A DNA stretch of 64,000 nucleotides, taken from the NCBI GenBank assembly GCA_039707655.1, contig CM077676.1, forward strand, positions 426,847,379-426,911,378, read 5' to 3'. Numbering within the stretch: position 1 is the first letter of the stretch; the number at the start of each line of letters is the position of its first letter. Shown here in pieces: positions 55,752 to 64,000 of this stretch. The position numbers and the translations under genes were made by a program. The DNA is from Elymus sibiricus (taxonomy: Eukaryota; Streptophyta; Magnoliopsida; Poales; Poaceae). The notes under the pieces were generated by a model. That model worked only from the letters and a program-made list of their open reading frames with translations, made no database searches and was not told the DNA's origin.

Positions 55752-56346
55752 ATCTAAAAGAAGTGAAGCACGAAGCGACCAGGAAAGAGGAAGTACACCA
55801 GCTATTTATACGGAGGTCAAAGCGGCAACCGACTATACGCGTGGCAGCCATGCATACAGATCGAAGAATGGAGAAACCCACGTCAAAGGAGAAACCGACC
55901 TAATAAAGCGTACATGACCAAAAGCAAAGACCAGAGAAGGAAAACGCTAGACGCCCACTAAAACCTGACCCAAGGAAACAAGGGCACGCAAAATACACAC
56001 GAAAAACTTACCCCTCCAAATCCCCAGAGTTACACGTGTCAACATGAGAAATGCGCACAAAACCAACCCGTAAATCCCTGGGAAATTAAACCCTTACGGG
56101 CCTAGGTCTTTAGGTATTCCATGCACCCCAACTCTTTCATCAGATGAAAGTGCCGAGCTGAAGTAGGTCCAGACAAACGATTAGGATGGCTTATTCGCGT
56201 CTGAATTACATGGCCCAAAAAGCGATAGTAGTGTAACCTTATTTCTGACGTTTGCCAAAATTGGATATAAGATGTGTTGTGTAAAGGCACGCAATGCAGA
56301 TTTTAATTTTTTTCCGCCCGTTGCAACGCATGGGCATTTGTACTAG
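55752..56346 (-). promoter_or_regulatory. RepHel promoter side and Helitron right terminus
   Basis: On the minus strand TATAAATAGC (about 55797-55808) lies 50 bases before the RepHel ATG and could be its TATA box. Further out, 56316-56346 is the hairpin and CTAG of the plus-strand Helitron end. No other gene in this stretch. Confidence 0.55.
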
Positions 56347-57228
56347 TTTATATAATAAAAAGTTTCTTGTGATCTAAAGGAAAAGTTCATAAATTATAAA
56401 GAAAGACTATTCATGTGCGTACCGTGGGAAAAATATTCAAATCAAAATCTAAAAAGGATAGGAAAACTTGAGAATGAGAAAAAGTGCGAAAAATAAAAAA
56501 GTTGGGAAAAAGAAAACACACAAATGTTAGGAAAAGGAAAAAGATATATATACAAAGGAAAAACACAACAAAAATTTGAATTTTTTTATTAAAAAAACAA
56601 ACATTACTCTTATAAAGGATGTTGGACTAACCGTCTCCAAGGGGCTTCGACTTGCGAGAGTGCCCTCCGTGCTGTCCGTTACGCGCGCCTCCAGCCACGG
56701 GCTCCCTGGCGAACTTCCGGTCGTCTAATCTCCGCGCCCGCCATAGATTTCGAGGCTAACATGCGAGCTGCAATAAATACCATGAAAAATAGCAAATGAA
56801 CTGTAAATTCTAAAAACCGCGCGAGAGAGCCTCGATCGACCGACCGGGGACCTACAACTACCGCACACAAGCAACGATCGATCGATCGGGGACCTACAAC
56901 TACCGCACACGAGCAATGATCGAACGATCGGGGACCTACAACTACCGCACATGAGCAATGATCGATCGATCGCTCGGGTTCATAATGCGAAGGGCTTGAT
57001 CGATCATTGCTCGTGTGCGGTACGACAGAACCCGCAAACCACCCTGCATCATTCGGGTCCGATCACCCACCATATACCGTGCGAGGCGGAGAAATCCTCG
57101 AAAAATTCTTGCCCTCACTTCTACCAAAGATTTTTTTACGTCATGAAAGGCCCAAAGAATGTCATGTAGGTGTGCCGCTGGCCCGCCCGGGACGAAAAAC
57201 CCATTTTCCATCATAGAAGTAGGTGCCC
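56347..57228. other. Spacer between Helitron and Gypsy LTR, with a tandem repeat
   Basis: A/T-rich up to 56620, then GC-rich. A minus-strand frame (56942-57214) reading PGGPAAHLHDILWAFHDVKK looks slightly coding but is not recognised. Confidence 0.4.
56834..57025. repeat. 48-bp tandem repeat with an inverted extra copy
   Basis: Three units of GATCGGGGACCTACAACTAC + CGCACACGAGCAATGATCGATC lie head to tail (56834-56970). A partial fourth copy lies inverted at about 56998-57025 (GATCATTGCTCGTGTGCGGTA), so a hairpin can form. Confidence 0.85.
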
Positions 57229-60200
57229 TGTGGCACCCCGGCTCAGAGGACCAGTTTACCTTGTGTTCCCAACCCAGAGATCATGTCTTCTAGAAACACA
57301 CAACAACTTGGAACATAACATAACTGATCTTTATTGATATAGTACAAGTACAAGCTCGGATATTACATGGGATAGTGAGGCCAGGAGCACTACTCGTGCT
57401 ATGACAGTATCTACATTATTTATGAAACATCCAAGGGCCTCAATACTAGTGGTAAGACTACAGCGTAGCGGAACATCGTGTGGAACACTCCATCCCATAG
57501 GGACACTGCTGGGACACAACCTAGTTAGTGTAGCACGAACCATCGGGATCTCCATCTCCGGCCTCTCCTGCATCTGGCATGATACGCCAGGTGAGTACTT
57601 GGAATGTACTCGCAAGCTCACATCAACCAAAACAGTGCAGCAAACAACAACATGGCAATGATAATGTTAAATGCTTTTATATGCTCACTTACGGTTACCG
57701 GTTACTAACTTACTCTTCCCCGGGTTCACACATGACCCCCGGAGCACTCATGACCCATCGGTCACTTCCGAGTATGAGACGAGTTCTTCCATCATTATTA
57801 TTATTGCGGTTGACCACACAGTGTGACCTAGTGCGGACTGTGTCCAATACCGTGGACTCCCCGTCCGAGTCATGCCCTGGGTGGCCCCCGTGTCACTCCT
57901 GACACTTGCCACCATCGTGGCCAACTAAACTGTCCCAAACGGAGACGCCGGCAAACAACTCAACTTGGGCTCACGAGGTTATCGTCGTCTACCTGATCAG
58001 GGCAGCACGCACGCATAACCTCCCCTCTTTGGTGGTACCGGTAAAAGAGCACGTGGTCAGACCAAGTCAAGGCTGTCCCATTCCGGCAGATGTGGCTGCA
58101 CGGGTAAGTCCGGGTCGGTGGCACTTGATCAACCATCGAAGTGTTATTTAACAGGTAAAGTTACTGGTTATACTAACTATGTTGGACAAATGAGCTAACA
58201 TGGCAGGGTTATTGCAATATAATCAACAATATAGAATATAACCTATTTAAATTGAATTAAGTGCAAAATAATCCATTATAAAGCCAATACTATTGCTATG
58301 CCTTATGCAATGGATGATGTGGCTTGCCCTGCTCAAGTGGAGTGTCTACAAACTCCTGGTCTTCAAATCCACAGCAATTTCCTTCTGAAAGCATTTTTAA
58401 ATAGCAAAAGAAAATGTTACATAAAGCCTTTTTGTTTGCCAAAAATTCTGTGAACATTGAAAAAATACCAAATTTGGCCAGAAAATAGAGAAGCTCAGCA
58501 CAAAACTAATGCAAAAAGAATCAATTCAATTGGACTTGTGGTTTAAAAGAAATGGCTGGTCAAAGTTTCTGGTCAAACTGGATTAAATAAACAGAAAATC
58601 AAAAAATCAGAAATCCTACAGCGGGCCACGTCGAAGGCGTATTTTCCGAATACGCTTTCACTTACGTACCGCTTCAGGCGCGGCTGGGTCACTGACGCGC
58701 GGGGCCCAGCTGTCATATTTAAAAGGAAAAAGGAGGGAACAGTAGGAGGGCGACTCACCGACGGCGAGCTTGGGAGACTGCGGGGTTGGATCGAGCGGTC
58801 GACGGCGGTTCACCTCTTTCCCGTGGCTTCTCCGGAGATGGCCGGACGACGTCGCCCCCTTCCTCTCCGGCGGCGGCTGCTTTCGGGTGTCGCTGGAGAC
58901 GGCGATTCCGGCAGCGTTTCGGCTAGGTAGGAGGTCAAGGAGCACCAGGGAGGCTTGCTGAGCTCGTGGGTGTGGTCGGTTGAGGCTGGGGTGGAGTGGA
59001 ATGAGCTGGAGCAAAGTGGGGATCAGCGGTAGAGCTCCGGTGAGCTGCGAGGCCAGAGGGCCTCTCGGCCTTGGCCCGGCGAGCTGAGCCTGATTGGAGG
59101 TGGAGGGAGAGCGATGAGGAGCTGGGACGGGCGGGGCGAGCTATTTATAGGCGGGGAGGAGGGTTCCCGAACCGGGCGGCGCTGTGGCCACGTCGCCGGA
59201 GCAAGGACGGCGAGGTGGCTGTCGCAGCGTGGGCGAAGTGACGGTGGAGAACAGGCGAGTTAATGCGACGCGATAGCTCGACGGGAGGAAGAGGACAGCC
59301 AGCTCACCGCACTGTGGCCGCACGGGCGCAACAGTGCGACACTGCGGTGGCGGCCGGCGAGGGCGATTCCGGCGAGGGGAAGGCTCTGGAGCGGGGTACG
59401 TGGGTGGCGGCGACGATGTCGGCACCACCAGACAACATACGGCGACGCGGGATGGCCGGAGCGGTCGCGTCCGACGCGGTCGGCGCGCAGAGCGCGTGCA
59501 TAGGCATGCCAGTGCCGTGCTCACCACGGGTGCTGGCACCTGGAGGCCACGCACGCCTGGCACACCTTGTCCAATGCGTTGACCCTAAGTCCCTTAGTCT
59601 CCTTGGGCCACTGAATCGGCTAGGTGCATCCTGGGCTGAAGGGTAGCATCAGAAATAGTTTCTGAACAGAAACTTGAGGGGGTTCTAGAGCATGGATGAG
59701 TTGTGCATGAAGCCAAGTGACTTGTCTGGAATGATCTAGGTGGGAAGGACTATCTGCTGGCAAGTTTTGAGAAATTTTTGCAAAGATTTGCACATAGTTC
59801 ATGTACAAACCCTATACTGGTCCAGAAACTTGGTGAGGAAGATGCACTCACATGGATGATCTGCTGAAGCTAAAATTGGGTGTTTGGGAGTTATTTGATG
59901 AAGACAAGATGCCATAAATTTTTTAGCTCCAATGGGTAGCTCTAGCCGGTACTTCCTTCACAAAGGTCTGAAATGACCAGAAGCTTGTCAGAATATTTTT
60001 GCTGAAAAATTGAACTGGACTAGGAGATGTTTTTGGATATTGTGGCAAGATATGACCCCTAGTATCTCAGGGATTTATTTGAGAATTTTCTGAGTCATGA
60101 AAACATATGTTGCTTCACAATGGGTCAATCCTGTCCAGGAGGTAAAAGGAATATTCTGGACCAAATTTTTTATTGGCCAATGAAATATTTTTGGAGATTG

Positions 60201-60513
60201 TGGGAGTAGATGATGTCAAGAAGATGTGGTATTAATTTGGGATTTTTCTGACCAGTAGAACTTTAGGTTGCTTCACAACCCATAGTGGAAATGAATATTG
60301 TCAGAGGAAGAAATGAATTATTTTGAGAGGATAAAAAATAGGGTTTGATCCAGCAGGGTTTTGGAGAGAAAATGAGAGCCTTGGCACACTTGGAAAAAGA
60401 ATGGAAGTGTGCCCAAGTCCAAAGTCCAAAGAATTGATTCCAAAAACCAACAAATGGCAAATAAAACCAGAAGGGTTTTGAAAAGAAAAAGTTTGAAAAA
60501 CCAGGGTGTCACA
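57229..60513 (-). mobile_element. 3' LTR of a Gypsy element, 3.3 kb
   Basis: On the minus strand it begins TGTGACACCCTGG at 60513, directly after the polypurine-rich AAGGGGGGTAGG, and ends ..GGGGTGCCACA at 57229. It is unusually long. The middle (58600-59560) is GC-rich with gene-like leader sequence (e.g. CACCGGAGCTCTACCGC), as in some long LTRs that hold promoter and leader. Open frames inside are compositional. The left boundary rests on the TG..CA rule, since the partner LTR is outside the window. Confidence 0.6.
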
Positions 60514-60523
60514 AACCTACCCC

Positions 60524-61481
60524 CCTTAGGATGAATCTCGTCCTCGAGATTCGGTTGCTCAGGGAACAAATGCGGATATGCTGATCTCAGAAAATTCTCT
60601 CTTTCCCTGGTGGCTTCTTCCTCGGTATGATGATCCACAGTACCTTGTAAAACTTGATCACTTTACTCCTAGTAGTTCTTTCCATCTCATCCAAGATTCT
60701 GACATGCTTTTCCTCATAGGTCAAATCCTTGGTCAACTCTAGTTCACTCATGTCTGCCTGTTTAATCGGGGGTGCAATGCACTTTCTCAGCTGTGATATG
60801 TGAAAGACATCATGAACCTCGGACAGTTCCGGCGGTAACTCCAGCTGATATGCTACTCTGCCTCTTCTAGCAATCACTGGAAAGGGACTGATATATCTGG
60901 GTGCAAGTTTGCCTCGGGTATGAAACCTCTTTACCCCTTTCATAGGAGTTACTCAGAGGTAAGCATACTCTCCGGGCTCAAAAGTTACTTCCCGGTGTTT
61001 CGGGTCATAATAACTGTTTTGGCGGGATTTAGCTGCTCGAAGACGCTCCTGAATGTCCTTAACTTGCTTCTCAGCCTCGAGCATCAAATCCATGCCAAAG
61101 ATACGGCTGTCTCCTGTCTGTGACCAATTTAAAGGAGTGCGGCATTTCCGCCCATACAAAGCTTCGAATGGTGACATCTTGAGACTTGACTGATAACTGT
61201 TGTTGTAGGAAAATTCCGCATAGGGTAAGCTATCCTCCCACTTGGTTCCATAGGTGAGAGCACAAGACTGAAGCATATCTTCCAGTATCTGATTCACTCG
61301 TTCGGTCTGCTCGTCTGTCTGTGGGTGATATGCCGTGCTATGCTTCAATACGGTGCCCAGAGCCTGATGCAAACGTAGCCAGAATGCTGAGATAAACAAG
61401 GATCCTCTATCTGACGTGATGGACTTGGGTACTCCATGAAGGCTAACAATCTGAGACATATAGAGCTATGCAAGTTGGTCG
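60524..61481 (-). pseudogene. Gypsy pol, integrase C-terminal part
   Basis: Minus-strand frames encode the end of the integrase core (GVPKSITSDRGSLFISAFW with the second catalytic Asp; ERVNQILEDML with the catalytic Glu), the GKLAPRYISPF and EVHDVFHISQLRKC segments typical of the Gypsy C-terminal region, and the tail. Damage: a TAG just before LYMSQIV at about 61465, a TGA at 60953 in the same frame, and a frameshift near 60630. A Copia element is inserted at 61481/61482, so the upstream part (reverse transcriptase, RNase H) lies beyond the window. Confidence 0.92.
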
Positions 61482-64000
61482 TGTAGGGGAACGCGACAGA
61501 AAACAAAAAAATTCGGTTCAGCGAGCACGCCCAGGATCACTATGGAGATGCATACAAGGTTTGATCTGATCATTACCGACTCGTAGCGTAGCGGAAGTAG
61601 AGTCGATGTAGATCGTCGGTGCAGATCCCCGTAGCTAGGATTTACAACCTCCCAACCGCGAGGATGTACTCCCTCGTCAGTCCCTTGGACAGCCCTTCAG
61701 GAGGCGGTCGGACAGTCCCCCGGATGGTGTTACGGACAGCCCTTCGGGAGGCACTTACAGAAACTCGGACAGTCACTCGGACAGCCCTTCGGGAGGCACT
61801 CTCGAACAGCCCCTCGGGCAAAAAAGATCGAACCTACGACCTCTCTACGGGGTTGCACACATACGGTGTCATCTATCCGGCAGGGCGTCGCCGTCCAGAA
61901 CTAGTTCCCACCGGAACCCAGACAGCCTTTCGGCTCTATGAAACTATTTCACGGGGAGGGAGAGAGAAGGCTAGATCATGCATGTCATTTGTATGTGAGA
62001 AAGAGTGAGCGTGGAGAGTGCCTCTCCACCTTTATTTATAGGAAAACCCAAGGGGTGGGGTGGCTCTCATCCATCCATGTCATCCCTAAGATATTTTGGG
62101 ACAAAGCCCAAAAAGGTGGCTTTCCATAAAGTAACCATAAAGTGATTTTCACTATTCACGGAAACATTTTTCCGCGACGGTTAAATCCGAAAATATTTCT
62201 GTAGGTCTTAGAACATTTCCAGTACCCACTAAAATAATTTTGGACACGTTCCGAAACAATTCCGGATTAGTGATTTTCATCTGCGAAAAGCAACCAAAGC
62301 GGTTCCGACAGCTCCGGAACATTTCCGGGTTTTTTCTCCGGAAATATCCCAGAAGTTCCCAGAAAAATTCTGGCACCCTCCAAGAATTTCCAGGCGTGTG
62401 CCGAAACCAATTTGACTTAATGGTATACCCCAAAACAACTTTTCAGTTTTACCGAAACTCTTCCGGTGTTCTCTCTCCGGAACTCTTTCGTTGTCTCCGA
62501 AACTTTTCCGGTGACTTTCTCTCAGACTCCCTGTCTAGCATTCAGCAGATAGATGGCCCTTAAGCGTGTGACCCTGTAGGTTCGGTGAAGTATAGACATG
62601 ACCGGAACACTTTCCGATCAATGATCAACATCGGAGCCGTGGACACCCATATTGACCCCTATACCCACACGAATAAATATTCGAGTGAACCTCCAGTTGC
62701 CGTGTGCTATTCTTGTTGCTTCGTGATATGTTACAAACACCTGAGGTGAGATTTATCGGCATCCCCGTGGATCAACAACTTGTCCACTATGCCAGTTACC
62801 TCGTTACCGGTTTTGTTCTCTTTTCTCGTTCCCGTGTTCCCGTATCCCTGTGATCAAATCACAATGTGTCTGGCCAGACGATGATGGATACCGTAACACC
62901 GAGAGGGCCCAAAAAATATCTCTCCATCGTCGGAGGAGCAAATCCCAATCTTGAGCTATCAAGTCCCTTGGCACACTTTCCCATGAACCCGTAAGCCGCC
63001 GTAATAGCCACCCATTTACGGATGACGTTTAACAAACCCCAAAGTTCATGAAGCAAGCATGAAGAAACTCGATACTCTCATGGTCTAAGGAATTATGCAA
63101 ACGTAAACCATCTCTGTGTTATAAACTATTAACTTGTGACGAATGTATCTCATAGCATAACATCAATCGGGTCGATTCAACACAAGTGTTCTTCTAACAA
63201 TGTGCCCTCAAAGTTTGCTGGCATAGTCATGCCCATGATCAGGAAAACAGGATCATCATGCAACACTTGAGCTAGTCTTAGCAGCTAGACTAGGAATACA
63301 TTTTATCATTTATTATTCCACACGTGCATATGAGTCTTCCTTCGAGCCTAGTGGTTATTGCAGACTCGAGAACCATAGCAGCTATAGCACGGAATATAAA
63401 CTTAATTACGAACATGGAGATAAATAATAACATTTATTATTGCCTCTAGGGCGTATCTCCTACAGACTCCCACTTGCACTAGAGTCAATAATCTAGTCAA
63501 TGCTAATGCACTTTACACCTATGGCATACCGGTGTAAAATATGCTTCGCTTGTGGTATAGTCTATGTCTAATAGACCTGACAACTTCGGGGCTGTGTGTC
63601 TCTTTGCATATCCTCGTGTTTTCACACTTTCATGAAATACATATTTTGTGTGGACTTGGCTTTGTATATATGTGAATCACAGGTCAAACCTTGATTCCTC
63701 AGACTAAGCTATGGAGCAACTATCTGCAATAGTGTCCCATTGACCAAACCAATCTTGGAACCATACTAAGTTCATGAATGAACTATATGATTTAACATCT
63801 TCTTTGTCGCTTCTAAAGCGTCAACATACTTAGCCTTTGTTATAAAATTCGCCACAGTAACCTGTTTGGAACAATTTCCAACTACCGTGCCACCATATTG
63901 TGTATTACACAAAAACCCTTAACTTAAATCGAAAATTGCTTGGAGCATTGATGAAGACTGTATCGATGTATTGCATTACAACGAGTACTTCATAATCTCA
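61482..64000 (-). mobile_element. Copia element, 3' LTR and 3' end of internal domain, cut by window edge
   Basis: The 3' LTR is 61482-63464: on the minus strand TGTAGGAGATACGCCC to GTTCCCCTACA, the same family as the solo LTR at 18466-20550. It is preceded on the minus strand by the polypurine tract AAGTGGGAGTC. Bases 63465-64000 are the untranslated 3' region and a badly decayed RNase H end (e.g. TVANFITKAKYVDALEATKK near 63790-63860). Upstream parts lie outside the window. The 5 bases before the LTR are GGTCG. Confidence 0.85.

Larger units (their letters stand above)
29535..56346 (+). mobile_element. Helitron, about 26.8 kb including nested elements
   Basis: The left end reads A/TCTTTACCTAATAATAAAGCA (TC at 29535-29536). 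The right end has GCCCGTTGCAACGCATGGGC (hairpin-forming, 56316-56335), then seven bases and CTAG (56343-56346), followed by host T. TC ... hairpin-CTAG inserted between A and T is the Helitron signature, and no TSD is expected. It contains gene fragments at 29.7-33.3 kb, a CACTA-type MITE, Stowaways, a RepHel gene, an En/Spm element and a small LTR retrotransposon. The RepHel gene runs on the minus strand, opposite to the polarity of these ends, so two overlapping or nested Helitrons remain possible. Confidence 0.7.

Noticed and set aside
58573..59650. Overlapping GC-rich frames suggesting a host gene
   Set aside because: Located within the long Gypsy LTR, several frames open on both strands, no domain and no splice-consistent model.

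Overview
This is plant nuclear DNA from the tribe Triticeae, most likely Triticum/Aegilops. The evidence is a BARE1/Angela-type Copia element, a sequence I recognise as the wheat Au SINE, many Stowaway MITEs with the CTCCCTCCGT terminus, En/Spm (CACTA) and Helitron elements, GT-AG introns and no bacterial features. Almost everything is transposable elements, many nested and with target-site duplications (TSDs) that can still be read. I found no rRNA or tRNA gene, no CRISPR array and no operon.

Layout. 1-2073: minus-strand Gypsy element (gag plus 5' LTR) carrying a 481-bp solo LTR; it sits in the 5' LTR of an Angela-type Copia (2074-~7391) whose 3' LTR is cut off by a minus-strand hAT-derived TTF/hAT gene fragment (~7391-9275). 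10390-13091: Harbinger-like element with a 1.5-kb LTR inside. 13829-14338: decayed MATH-domain gene. 14.5-15.8 kb: Mutator-like repeats with a small fold-back MITE. ~15.9-20.9 kb: second Harbinger-like element split by two solo LTRs with perfect TSDs. 20961-21230: Au SINE. 21.4-29.1 kb: the most gene-like, low-copy-looking stretch, with an exon-like segment on the plus strand, internal duplications, MITEs, a 651-bp hAT-type MITE with 8-bp TSD, and one apparently intact minus-strand gene (28391-29075; 152 residues, two zinc-finger-like motifs around a coiled coil).

29535-56346 has Helitron ends (TC at the left; hairpin and CTAG at the right) and holds a captured ABCC-transporter fragment, other exon-like pieces, a CACTA-type MITE containing a 5S-rRNA-derived stretch, and a Rep-helicase gene (RepHel) on the opposite strand. 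The RepHel gene has seven exons whose phases agree and would encode about 1,671 residues, with three premature stops. A 10.15-kb En/Spm element (39785-49934) with two transposase genes is inserted in its last exon, duplicating ACT, and a small LTR retrotransposon (52433-54725) lies in an intron. 57229-61481: 3' part of a minus-strand Gypsy element with a 3.3-kb LTR; 61482-64000: 3' part of a minus-strand Copia element inserted in its pol.

The transposase and polyprotein genes all carry nonsense or frameshift mutations, so none looks autonomous now. The zinc-finger gene is the best candidate for a working host gene. The Helitron complex is the most informative structure: gene capture, nested insertions and relative dating can all be read from it.
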